Of a stretch of 64,000 nt of DNA, positions 34,126-41,788 are shown piece after piece. Where the stretch lies: contig DATKAJ010000105.1 of assembly GCA_035498175.1 (NCBI GenBank), forward strand, positions 12,043 to 76,042. Reading direction: 5' to 3'. The notes beneath the pieces were generated by a model that saw only the letters and a list, made by a program, of their open reading frames with translations, searched no databases and had not been told where the DNA came from. The stretch comes from JALORV01 sp035498175. GTDB taxonomy: Bacteria > Pseudomonadota > Gammaproteobacteria > Burkholderiales > Burkholderiaceae_F. Numbering within the stretch: position 1 is the first letter of the stretch; every line of letters starts with the position of its first letter. The position numbers and the translations under genes were made by a program.

Positions 34126-34755
34126 ATGAAGCCTCTTGCCTCTGAACTTCTGGGTGCGTCGCGGGCGGCGATTCTCGCCACGCTGTTCCTTCGCCCTGAG
34201 CGAGAGCTCCATGCGCGGGAACTCGCGCGCGTCACGGGGGTGTCCATCGGAACCCTGATCCGCGAGCTTCGCACTCTCCACGCGTTGGGTCTGGTCAAGC
34301 GCCGGGAAGTCGGACGGCAAGTCTTTTTCTCCGCAGAGACAGCCTCGCCGACGTTCGACGATCTTGCCAGCCTGCTGCGCAAGACCGTAGGCCTGGGGGA
34401 TCGGCTGCGCGAGGCGCTGCTGCCTCTCGCGGAGAAGATGGCGGTCGGATTCATCTATGGGTCGATGGCTGCCGGAACCGCGGGCCCCCACAGTGACGTG
34501 GATGTGATGGTCATCGGCGACGCTTCGTTTTCTGATGTCGCGCGCGCACTGCATCCGGCACAGTCGGCGCTCGGCCGGGAAATCAACCCAACCGTGATGA
34601 GCGCGGCCGAGTTCAAATCGCGGCGGCGGGCACGTGATGGGTTTGTGCAGGCGGTGATCAAGGGGCCGAAGATCTGGCTCTACGGGGGCGAGGATGAGTT
34701 TGCAGAACTTGTCAAAGATCGGCCAACTGCATCCGCACGAGGCGCGGGCCGATGA
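34126..34755 (+). CDS. HTH-fused MNT nucleotidyltransferase (antitoxin-like)
   Basis: A 209-residue protein. The first 65 residues form a winged helix (RELARVTGVSIGTLIRELRTL), followed by a minimal nucleotidyltransferase domain. That domain has the signature Gly112-Ser113 and Asp124-x-Asp126 (YGSMAAG, HSDVDVMVIG). In type VII toxin-antitoxin pairs, MNT proteins silence HEPN RNases by adding AMP to a tyrosine. The HTH fusion suggests it also represses its own promoter through the adjoining palindrome. The stop lies 62 bp inside the downstream HEPN-like gene. Confidence 0.85.
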   Translation: MKPLASELLGASRAAILATLFLRPERELHARELARVTGVSIGTLIRELRTLHALGLVKRREVGRQVFFSAETASPTFDDLASLLRKTVGLGDRLREALLPLAEKMAVGFIYGSMAAGTAGPHSDVDVMVIGDASFSDVARALHPAQSALGREINPTVMSAAEFKSRRRARDGFVQAVIKGPKIWLYGGEDEFAELVKDRPTASARGAGR

Positions 34756-35137
34756 AGTCGCGCGATTGCTTGCCGCTGCGAATCGCAACCTGACGGACGC
34801 CCGCCGCGGCGAAAACAGCGCGGAGACGCGCTTCGATTGCGCTTACAAAGCGATCATGCAGTGTGCATTGATCGCGCTGATGGCGGCCGGATACCGGCCC
34901 GCGAGCAATGCTCCTGGCCATCATCAGACGATGATCCAGTCATTGCCGCTGACTCTCGGAATCAGCGATGCCACGTGGATCACCCTGGATGGGTTTCGCA
35001 AGAAACGAAACCAGAACGATTACTTGGGAGTGGCGATTTCCCAGGCGGAAGCCCAGGAGGTGATTGCTCAGGCGACGAGCCTGCTTGATGTCGTTCGGTC
35101 GCACTTGAAGTCACACCATCCGCGCGTGCTGGGATAA
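34694..35137 (+). CDS. HEPN-like partner of the MNT protein
   Basis: A 147-residue helical protein overlapping the MNT gene by 62 bp, behind GGGGGCGAGG. The C-terminal helix carries RKKRNQNDY (Arg105, Asn106, Asp109, Tyr110). It sits where HEPN RNases have Arg-x4-6-His, and it is the form seen in HEPN proteins paired with HTH-MNT partners. The catalytic His is replaced by Asp while a Tyr that could accept AMP is kept. It may therefore be a non-nuclease HEPN, or one with altered chemistry. Gene order strongly supports a functional pair. Confidence 0.78.
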   Translation: MSLQNLSKIGQLHPHEARADEVARLLAAANRNLTDARRGENSAETRFDCAYKAIMQCALIALMAAGYRPASNAPGHHQTMIQSLPLTLGISDATWITLDGFRKKRNQNDYLGVAISQAEAQEVIAQATSLLDVVRSHLKSHHPRVLG

Positions 35138-35159
35138 CTCATCGCTCTGAGGAGATCAC

Positions 35160-35300
35160 GTGCTCAGTCTGGACGGCAAGGTCGCGCTGGTGACTGGTTG
35201 CAGCTCGATCGGCGCGGGCTGGGGTAACGGCAAGGCGACTGCCGTCCTGCTTGCCAGGCAGGGCGCCAGCGTCTTCGGCCGACGGGCGAGTTCGTCTGGG
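35160..35300 (+). pseudogene. Truncated short-chain dehydrogenase remnant
   Basis: Starting at a GTG, about 38 codons match the Rossmann start of an SDR: LSLDGKVALVTG, then GWGNGKATAVLLARQGASVFG. The match then breaks. In a shifted frame TGEFVWDEQMDV follows, a stretch normally found about 70 residues later in such enzymes. An internal deletion is the simplest reading. Nothing beyond about 35320 is recognisable before the convergent LysR gene ends at 35369. It is not expected to make a working protein. Confidence 0.65.
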
Positions 35301-35368
35301 ACGAGCAGATGGACGTGGGGCGCGGCGACGGGTCGCGCCCTGTGGACGCGAAGCCCGCCGCTGCGGCG

Positions 35369-36265
35369 CTACTCGCCGAATCGTCCCGCGCGCAGGCGCG
35401 GCACGGCCCAGTCGACGAACGCGCGCACGTTGGCCGAGAGCAGGCGGGCCTGCGGATAGACGACATGGATCGGGACGGCGGGCGGTTCGTACGCCTGCAG
35501 CACGCGCTTCAGCTTTCCCGCGGCAAGCAGCGCCTGCGCCTGGTAGCCGAGCAACTGGGCGGGCCCGACACCACGCAGGCAGGCGTCGATCCCGGCCTCG
35601 ATCTGGTTGGTCACCAGCGCCGGCGTGATCGCCTGCTGAACGGGGCGATCGCCGCCAAAGCTCCACAGGTTGCCGGCGCCGAGACCGGTGAAGTTCACGA
35701 CACGATGTGACTCCAGGTCCTTGGGGTGCTTCGGCGTGCCGCAGCGTTTCAGGTAGGCGGGCGACGCGCAGACGACGCGGCGCGTCTCGCCGACGCGGAC
35801 CGCGACCAGGCTCGAATCCGGCAGCTGGCCGATGCGCACGCCGGCATCGATGCCTTCTTCGACGAGATCGATGACGCGATCGAGCAGCAGCAGTTCGATC
35901 TGCAGCGCCGGGTGCCTGAGCATGAACTCCGTGACGAGCGGCGCGACGTGCAGCCGACCGAACATCACCGGCGCGGTCAGGCGCAGCCGACCCTTGGGTT
36001 GGACGCGTCGCGCGGAGAGCGCGGCCTCGGCTTCATCGATCTCGGCCAGCACGCGCCGGCAGCGCTCGAGGTAATCACGGCCTTCGTCGGTCAGTGACAG
36101 GCGCCGCGTCGTGCGGTTCAGCAGCCGGACGTCGAGCTCGGCCTCGAGCGCAGCCAGCGTGCGGACCACCGACGGCAGCGACATCGAAAGCGAGTCGGCC
36201 GCCGCGGTCAGGCTGCCGCTGTCGACGATGCGGACGAAGGTTTCCATCGCGCGCAGCTTGTCCAT
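35369..36265 (-). CDS. LysR-family transcriptional regulator 1
   Basis: A 298-residue LysR regulator. The N-terminal winged helix (MDKLRAMETFVRIVDSGSLTAAADSLSMS) and the wing LNRTTRRLSLTDEG are typical of the CrgA/DsdC-like group with many paralogues. The C-terminal domain of about 205 residues is complete (LRLTAPVMFGR, DAGVRIGQL). It is divergent from the AhpD-like gene at 36400. A perfect ATTACT-N11-AGTAAT box lies between the two starts, so it probably controls itself and that neighbour. The inducer is unknown. Confidence 0.92.
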   Translation of the reverse strand: MDKLRAMETFVRIVDSGSLTAAADSLSMSLPSVVRTLAALEAELDVRLLNRTTRRLSLTDEGRDYLERCRRVLAEIDEAEAALSARRVQPKGRLRLTAPVMFGRLHVAPLVTEFMLRHPALQIELLLLDRVIDLVEEGIDAGVRIGQLPDSSLVAVRVGETRRVVCASPAYLKRCGTPKHPKDLESHRVVNFTGLGAGNLWSFGGDRPVQQAITPALVTNQIEAGIDACLRGVGPAQLLGYQAQALLAAGKLKRVLQAYEPPAVPIHVVYPQARLLSANVRAFVDWAVPRLRAGRFGE

Positions 36266-36273
36266 GTGGTGAC

Positions 36274-36296
36274 ATTACTCCATTTGACACAGTAAT
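36274..36296. promoter_or_regulatory. LysR box (T-N11-A dyad)
   Basis: ATTACT and AGTAAT are perfect 6-bp arms spaced by 11 bases in the 134-bp divergent region. This is the classic LysR-type T-N11-A geometry, 9 bp from the lysR start. Confidence 0.7.
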
Positions 36297-36399
36297 TTCC
36301 TGCTGCGTGCGGCATTTATTTACGCCTGAGAAGCAATCAAGCTTCGCTCCCTGCTGCCGTCGAACCGGCGCTGCCGATCCCCAACTGAAGGAACTCACC

Positions 36400-36954
36400 A
36401 TGTCACGCATCCCAGCCATCGATCCCAAAACCGCCAGCGGCGCCGCAAAGCCTCTGCTCGACGCTGTGCAGTCCGCGCTCGGTGTCACGCCGAATCTGTT
36501 TCGCGTGCTGGCGCAATCGCCGAAGGCTCTCGAAGGCTTCCTCGGCCTGTACGGCGCGGCGGCCGGCTTCACGCTCGACAAGGCGACGCAGGAGCGCATC
36601 GCGCTCGCGGTCGCGGAATCCAACGCCTGCGACTACTGCCTCGCCGCGCATACCGCGATCGGGCGGGGCGCGGGACTCTCGAGCGAGGAAGTGCGGCTCA
36701 ACCGCCGTGGCACGTCCGCCGATTCCCGCGCGGCCGCGTTCGTCGCGCTCGCGAAGGCCGTCAACGACAAGGTCGGAGCCGTAAGCGAAGCCGAGTTCGA
36801 CGCCGCCCGCGCCTCCGGCATCTCGGATGCGGAGATGGTCGAGGTCGTCGCCGCGGTCGCGATCAACGTGTTCACGAATGCGCTGAACAAGCTTGCGCGC
36901 ACCGACATCGACTTCCCGCGTGTCGCGCCGCTCGCGGCGCTGCGCGCGGCCTGA
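36400..36954 (+). CDS. AhpD-like carboxymuconolactone decarboxylase family protein
   Basis: A 184-residue helical protein of the CMD/AhpD family. The redox motif Cys77-Asp-Tyr-Cys80 with His84 (CDYCLAAH) is that of alkylhydroperoxidase-type members, not of the true decarboxylase. It would reduce peroxides or aid redox handling of a small electrophile. AAGGA eight bases before the ATG sets the start. A flavin-type oxidase gene follows 58 bp later, and LysR regulator 1 is divergent. Together they look like a small LysR-controlled oxidative or detoxification unit. Confidence 0.88.
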   Translation: MSRIPAIDPKTASGAAKPLLDAVQSALGVTPNLFRVLAQSPKALEGFLGLYGAAAGFTLDKATQERIALAVAESNACDYCLAAHTAIGRGAGLSSEEVRLNRRGTSADSRAAAFVALAKAVNDKVGAVSEAEFDAARASGISDAEMVEVVAAVAINVFTNALNKLARTDIDFPRVAPLAALRAA

Positions 36955-37012
36955 ACTCCGCACTCACGGCCGGCCCGAGCGGCCGGCCGTCGCAACTCTC
37001 CCGGAGGCAACG

Positions 37013-37570
37013 ATGAGCCAATTCGCCGACATCGCATTCACGCCCGCGGTGCAGGAACTGCAGCAGCGCCACGGCTCGCGCGCGCAGTACGCACGCCTGC
37101 AGCAGCGCGCGCGGGATGACGCCGAGCTAAGTTCGCTCGAAGCCGGGTTCCTGGCGGACGCCGACAGCTTCTTCCTCGCGACCGTCAGCGAGACCGGCTG
37201 GCCCTATGTGCAGCATCGCGGCGGTCCACGCGGCTTCGTGAAGATCGTCTCGCCGGGCCGGATCGCCTTCGCGGACTTTCGCGGCAACCGCCAGTACGTC
37301 AGCGCCGGCAATGTGGTTCACAACGATCGCGCGGCGCTGATCTTCGTCGACTACGCCGAGCGCCGGCGGCTGAAGCTGTTCGGCCACCTGCGATTCATCG
37401 ACGTGGCCGATGCCGCCCCCGCACTGCTACGCCAGGTCGAGCTGCCCGGATACCGCGCGCACATCGAGTGGGTCGCGCTCATCGACGTCGTGGCGTTCGA
37501 CTGGAACTGTCCGCAGCACATCCCGCAGCGGTTCGCGCTCGAGGACGTCGCCGCCGCGAGCGCGCGCTGA
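37013..37570 (+). CDS. Pyridoxamine 5'-phosphate oxidase-like flavin-binding protein
   Basis: A 185-residue split-barrel protein of the PNPOx superfamily, of the kind related to general stress or heme-utilisation oxidoreductases rather than PdxH. Visible blocks are FFLATVSETGWPYVQHRGG, IAFADFRGNRQYVSAGNV and ALIFVDYAERRRLKLFG. It probably binds FMN or F420-like flavin, and the substrate is unknown. GGAGG precedes the ATG by five bases. It is probably co-transcribed with the AhpD-like gene. Confidence 0.87.
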   Translation: MSQFADIAFTPAVQELQQRHGSRAQYARLQQRARDDAELSSLEAGFLADADSFFLATVSETGWPYVQHRGGPRGFVKIVSPGRIAFADFRGNRQYVSAGNVVHNDRAALIFVDYAERRRLKLFGHLRFIDVADAAPALLRQVELPGYRAHIEWVALIDVVAFDWNCPQHIPQRFALEDVAAASAR

Positions 37571-37673
37571 CGCGCACCAGAAGCCGATCAATGGAGCCCA
37601 TGAGCCCGGGCTTGGCCGCTGCGTCTCGCGCTTCTTTCTGGGGCACGCTGCCGGCTTCCGGTTCTGCTAAAGT

Positions 37674-37684
37674 AAGGAATCCTT
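37674..37684. promoter_or_regulatory. AAGGA-A-TCCTT operator candidate of the AbrB/PIN pair
   Basis: A perfect 5-bp inverted repeat 17 bp before the antitoxin start, followed by another CCTT half-site eight bases on. AbrB/MazE antitoxins usually bind such repeats to repress their own operon. Confidence 0.5.
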
Positions 37685-37701
37685 GTTTCCTTGTATTCGC
37701 C

Positions 37702-38022
37702 ATGCTCGCCAAGATCACCTCGAAGAACCAGCTCACCCTGCCCAAGGCCGCGGTGCAGGCAGTGGGGGCTGCGGAGTATTTCGATGTCACCGTGCGCGCA
37801 GGGCAGATCGTGCTGACGCCGGTGCGCATCCAGCGCGGCGAGGCGGTGCGCGCCAAGCTGGCCGAGCTCGGCCTGGCCGAGGCCGACGTGGGGGACGCCG
37901 TGCGCTGGGCACGGTCGGCGCCGGCAGGAAAAGCAGCGCCCAAGGCAGCTGAGCCCGCCGCGGGATATAAGGCGCGCGGCGCCACACCGGCGAAGGGCAA
38001 AAAGCCTGCGCGCCGCGCATGA
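37702..38022 (+). CDS. AbrB/MazE-type antitoxin
   Basis: A 106-residue protein. The first 45 residues form a swapped-hairpin AbrB domain (MLAKITSKNQLTLPKAAVQAVG, FDVTVRAGQIVLTPV). The rest holds a short helix (VRAKLAELGL) that could contact the toxin and a basic Ala/Lys/Pro tail. The stop overlaps the PIN gene start in ATGA. The pair is a type II toxin-antitoxin module. The inverted repeat upstream is a likely autoregulatory site. Confidence 0.88.
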   Translation: MLAKITSKNQLTLPKAAVQAVGAAEYFDVTVRAGQIVLTPVRIQRGEAVRAKLAELGLAEADVGDAVRWARSAPAGKAAPKAAEPAAGYKARGATPAKGKKPARRA

Positions 38023-38456
38023 CGGCCAAGGCGCCGCCGCGCGTGGTGCTGGACACCAACGTTGTGTTGTCGGCGCTGCTGTTCGGCGCTGGGCCGGCGG
38101 CACGCCTACGTGCGGGCTGGCAGTCCGGGCGCTTCGTGCCCCTGGCAAGCAGGGCCACGGCGCAGGAACTGGTGCGGGTGCTCGGCTACCCGAAGTTCAA
38201 GTTGTCCGCCGCCGAGCAGGAGGAACTGCTCGCAGATCTCATGCCTTGGGTCGAGGTCGTACGCCTTCCCGATCCGCCGCCGGTCGCGCCCGCTTGCCGC
38301 GACCCGTTCGACCTACCGTTCCTGCACCTGGCCATTGCCGGCCGCGCGCGGGCACTCGTGTCGGGCGACCGCGATTTACTCGCGCTGGCCGGCACGCCGA
38401 GGCTATGCCCGGTGCTCGGCATCGACGCCTTCTGCCGGCAGTTCCTGGGCGACTGA
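38019..38456 (+). CDS. PIN-domain toxin (COG1569-type)
   Basis: A 145-residue PIN-domain ribonuclease-like toxin. The acidic catalytic set is intact: Asp12 (VLDTNV), Glu50 (TAQELVRVLG), Asp98 (CRDPFDLPFL) and Asp117/Asp119 (SGDRDLL). PIN toxins cleave RNA when freed from their antitoxin. Translation is coupled to the AbrB-type antitoxin through a 4-base overlap. Nothing suggests inactivation, so the module is probably functional. Confidence 0.9.
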   Translation: MTAKAPPRVVLDTNVVLSALLFGAGPAARLRAGWQSGRFVPLASRATAQELVRVLGYPKFKLSAAEQEELLADLMPWVEVVRLPDPPPVAPACRDPFDLPFLHLAIAGRARALVSGDRDLLALAGTPRLCPVLGIDAFCRQFLGD

Positions 38457-38694
38457 CGGGCGCCGCGATGAACGCCCCTCTTCGTCCGGAAGTCCGAGTC
38501 CTGGTGCAGTGTGCGTCGCGACGGACCTTCTCCGCGCAGGTGCCCATGGCACCCGAGGGCCGAGGCCGAAGGCGCGCTTTCTCAGGAGCGGGCCGAGGCA
38601 CGCTTGGCCAAATGGGTCGAAGTAGGATGGTCGCCGGAGGCGATTTAGGAGACTGTACGAAGACCTTCGCTCACAACCGGACGATCGCAGCCTG

Positions 38695-39288
38695 ATGCGC
38701 TTCGAAGGCAAGCTCGAGAAGTGGAACGAAGACCGCGGGTTCGGGTTCATCATGCCCACGCGGGGTGGCGACACGGTGTTCGTGCACATCTCCGCGTTCC
38801 CGCGCGACAGCGGGCGGCCGAAGGTGGGCGAGCCGTTGTCGTTCGAGGTGGAGCCCGCAGGAGACGGCAGGCGGCGCGCGATCAACGTGCAGCGGCCCGG
38901 ACAGCGGCCGGTATCGCGGCCGTCGGCGGTCACTCGGGATGCGCCACCCAATGTGCGTGAAGGCCGCGGCGGGTCGGGCTTCCTCGGCCGCCTGATCCCG
39001 GTCGTGCTCGTGGCCGCGCTCGGCGTGTACGGCTACACGGTTTACTCCGACAAGCGCGCGCAGGCCACGAGGGCGGTCGCGGACGAGGCGCCCGCCGCGC
39101 CGGCGGCGCTGCCCGTTGCGCCCGCTGCAAGCCCATACCGGTGCGACGGCCGCACGCATTGCTCGCAGATGACCTCGTGCGAAGAAGCGATCTTCTTCCT
39201 CCGCAACTGCCCCAACGCGCAGATGGACGGCGACGGCAACGGCATCCCGTGCGAGCGCCAGTGGTGCAAGGGGCCGTCGCGCCGCTGA
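38695..39288 (+). CDS. Cold-shock domain / membrane helix / excalibur fusion
   Basis: A 197-residue three-part protein. Residues 1-66 are a cold-shock domain with RNP-like GFGFIMP and VFVHISAF. One membrane helix lies near 98-117. The C-terminus is an excalibur domain with a calcium loop (DGDGNGIPCE) and four or five cysteines. The nucleic-acid-binding part would face the cytoplasm and the calcium part the periplasm. Relatives exist with a DUF1294 membrane region instead of excalibur. The 238 bp upstream carry only a short Glu/Ala/Trp-rich open stretch ending near 38650 with no start, probably a remnant. Confidence 0.85.
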   Translation: MRFEGKLEKWNEDRGFGFIMPTRGGDTVFVHISAFPRDSGRPKVGEPLSFEVEPAGDGRRRAINVQRPGQRPVSRPSAVTRDAPPNVREGRGGSGFLGRLIPVVLVAALGVYGYTVYSDKRAQATRAVADEAPAAPAALPVAPAASPYRCDGRTHCSQMTSCEEAIFFLRNCPNAQMDGDGNGIPCERQWCKGPSRR

Positions 39289-39372
39289 CTCAGGACGGGC
39301 GCGCAGCGGGCCCGGCTTCACGACCCGCACCACAAGCGGCGGCGCCGCAGCCAACGGTCACCGCCGGCAGTC

Positions 39373-40010
39373 TCAACCGCTATCAGCAGGCGGACTGGTG
39401 CCATCGAGAGTGATGATGGCACCGACCAGTTTCGAGGCCGACACAAGCGCTGGCCCTCCGGCGGCAACCGCCGCGATGTTCGCCGCCGCGATGGCCATGC
39501 CGCCCACATTCCATATCGCTTCTTGAATTTCTTGTAGGTCTGCTGGGTCCAGAGGACGGTTCCGCCCCTTGGCACCGAGCACACCTCCTCGATGGCATTG
39601 TTCACATGCCGCATGAACGTCGCCTCGGCAAAATGCGGCCATTCACGCAGCAGCTTGCTGTCCTGGAAGGCGGTCAGCAAATCGTCGGCCGCCCCCTCGG
39701 TGAGCTTGAAGGCGCCGAGCAGCCCGCGCTCGAATTTCAGAATCGTTTCGATGTCGGCTCGGATGACGTCGATCGACACCTTTCCGCCCTTCAGCTCCTT
39801 TTCTACGTCACCCGCCAGCGCCTTGAACAGGCCGCGCCGGTTGATCTCGCGCAGAGCCTCGCACAGGTCGGACGCCATCAGCGCCACGTCACCTGCTTTC
39901 TGTGCATCCGAGCGTTTTGGGTCCTGCAAATTGTGCGCGACCTGATTGAGTCGACCGAAGAGCCGGTTCGCTTCATCGCGCAACCATTCGACGTCCTGCT
40001 CGAGTCCCAT
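39373..40010 (-). pseudogene. Hypothetical helical protein, probably frameshifted
   Basis: The first about 165 residues (from ATG 40010; MGLEQDVEWLRDEANRLFGR) are a believable helical protein in one frame. Around 39505-39520, after KKFKKRYG, that frame becomes Arg-rich nonsense. The adjacent frame continues with GGMAIAAANIAAVAAGGPALV and ends at 39373. The joined product, about 212 residues with a hydrophobic tail, looks natural. A one-base indel (real or a sequencing error) is likely. No family is recognised. Base composition is less GC-rich than neighbours, which suggests acquisition. Confidence 0.6.
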
Positions 40011-40022
40011 GGTTTGCTCCAG

Positions 40023-41588
40023 TCAGTGCGGGGCGATATGTTCGGCGAAATACCGCTGCAGCAACCCGGCCTGCAACCGCGTGCCGGCGAGGCCGATGTA
40101 CCCGTCCGGCCGCAGCAGAAAGTAGCTCGGCCCGCGAATGCCCGCGCGCGCGAGCGCGGCGATGGTGGCGGGAACGTTCGGAATCTCGAGGACGCTGATC
40201 GGCAGCCCGGACGGGACCTCTTCGGCCGACTGGTCGATGAGGATCAGCGTGAACCGCGTGTCGTCGAGCTTCACGAACAGATCCTCGGCCGGCGCATTCG
40301 GTGTGAAGCTGAGCTTCATCCACGGGAAGCGATCGCCGGCGCGCGGCGAATCGTCGGGCAGGCCGGCATTCGTCTGCGAGACCGGGCTCTGCCGATAGTT
40401 GATGCCCAGTTGCGAGATCGCGCCGAAGGCGGCCTTGCGCGCGGCGTCGAAGCGCATCGCGAGTGCAGGGACGTGTGCGATCACGCGCGTACGCAGGATC
40501 GTGCTCACCCAGTTGTCGGACACGGCGAACGAGAACAGGCGGTCAGTGGTCGCGAGCAGACGCTCGGCCACCGGCTCGCGCTCGGCGGCGTAGCTGTCGA
40601 GCAGCTTGTCGCCCGCCTTGCCGTTGAGGACGTACGCAAGCTTCCACGCGAGGTTGTAGGCGTCCTGCAGGCCGGTGTTCATGCCCTGCGCGCCGACCGG
40701 GCTGTGGATGTGCGCGGCGTCGCCGAGCACGAAGCAGCGGCCGGCCCGGAAGGGCGCTGCCTTGCGGTGGTGGATGCGATAAGTGGAAAACCAGCGGCAC
40801 TCGCCGAACGCCAGGTCCTGCACCGCCTGCGCACGCAGCCTCGGCACCAGTTGCTCGAACGTCAGGCCGTCACGCTCGCGCAGGTCTTCCGGCAGGATGC
40901 CGACCAGGCGCCAGTGGTCCTGCCTGCGCATCGGAAAGAACAGGTGAAAGCCGTCGACGAGCAGGAAGATGTTGATCTCGTCGGGCGTCATCGCCCCGGT
41001 GACGGTGACGTCAGCGACGAAGAACACGTGCTCGTAAGGCGCACCGGGAAAGGCGATGCGGTTGAGCTCGCGCACCGCGCTCTTGGCGCCGTCGCAGCCG
41101 GCGACGTAGCGCGCGGTGACGACCTGCTCGCCGCCCGGCGTACGGATCGTGGCGCGCACGCCGTCGGGCTGCGGGTAGAGCGCGCTCAGCTCGTGCTGCC
41201 ACTGCACGTCGCGCCCGTGGGTGCGCAGCGCGTCGCCGAGGAGTTTCTCGTTGTCGTCCTGGCCGAGGATCAGCAGGAACGGATACGCGGAAAGGTTGCG
41301 TCCGATGTCGCCGAGCGGGATGCGCACGGTGCGCCGCCCGCGCGCCCACATGTTGGCGCCGGTGGCGACCTTGCCGAGCGCCAGCGCGCGCTCCATCAGC
41401 CCGAGGTGGGCGTAGATCTCCATCGTGCGCGCCTGCACGCCGAGCGCGCGCGACTCGCGCGCCGGGCCGGCATGGCGGTCGATGATCAGCGCATCGGTGC
41501 CGTGGCGCGCGAGCTGGTTGGCGAGCATCAGCCCGCTCGGGCCGGCACCGACGATCAGGACGTCGCACTGCGCGGGCAGGGCTGCCAT
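40023..41588 (-). CDS. FAD-dependent aromatic monooxygenase (PheA/TfdB/MhpA type)
   Basis: A 521-residue group A flavoprotein hydroxylase. The FAD motif GAGPSG (14-19), the DG motif in GCDGAKSAVREL and the GD motif GDAAHIHSPVGAQGMNTG are all present. A C-terminal thioredoxin-like domain (about 395-521) ends the protein, as in phenol hydroxylase and MhpA relatives. It should hydroxylate a phenolic or polyketide-like ring using NAD(P)H and oxygen. No ring-cleavage genes are nearby. A perfect TGAAATAA palindrome lies upstream and may be its operator. Confidence 0.9.
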   Translation of the reverse strand: MAALPAQCDVLIVGAGPSGLMLANQLARHGTDALIIDRHAGPARESRALGVQARTMEIYAHLGLMERALALGKVATGANMWARGRRTVRIPLGDIGRNLSAYPFLLILGQDDNEKLLGDALRTHGRDVQWQHELSALYPQPDGVRATIRTPGGEQVVTARYVAGCDGAKSAVRELNRIAFPGAPYEHVFFVADVTVTGAMTPDEINIFLLVDGFHLFFPMRRQDHWRLVGILPEDLRERDGLTFEQLVPRLRAQAVQDLAFGECRWFSTYRIHHRKAAPFRAGRCFVLGDAAHIHSPVGAQGMNTGLQDAYNLAWKLAYVLNGKAGDKLLDSYAAEREPVAERLLATTDRLFSFAVSDNWVSTILRTRVIAHVPALAMRFDAARKAAFGAISQLGINYRQSPVSQTNAGLPDDSPRAGDRFPWMKLSFTPNAPAEDLFVKLDDTRFTLILIDQSAEEVPSGLPISVLEIPNVPATIAALARAGIRGPSYFLLRPDGYIGLAGTRLQAGLLQRYFAEHIAPH

Positions 41589-41720
41589 GGCGGACTCCCG
41601 GGTGCGCTGCGGTGGCAGATTGTGATCTCAGACCAGCGCGGATGGGACTCGCTGCATGCCCGGGCGATTATCGGGAAGTCCATCCTTTCCCTTGGGCTAT
41701 TTTAGGAAACGGGCTTATCG

Positions 41721-41745
41721 TGAAATAAGGGCGTTCGTTATTTCA
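41721..41745. promoter_or_regulatory. TGAAATAA-N9-TTATTTCA palindrome
   Basis: Perfect 8-bp inverted arms in the AT-richer 200-bp region between the divergent monooxygenase and cyclase/TIR genes. It is a good candidate operator, and no regulator gene is adjacent. Confidence 0.55.
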
Positions 41746-41788
41746 GGATTCCTCGCCCATGCTCCGCCCACCGCCCGGCCGTTAGGCG

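Noticed and set aside
39606..41705. Plus-strand frame of 699 codons
   Set aside because: Antisense to the FAD monooxygenase, which has all three flavin motifs.
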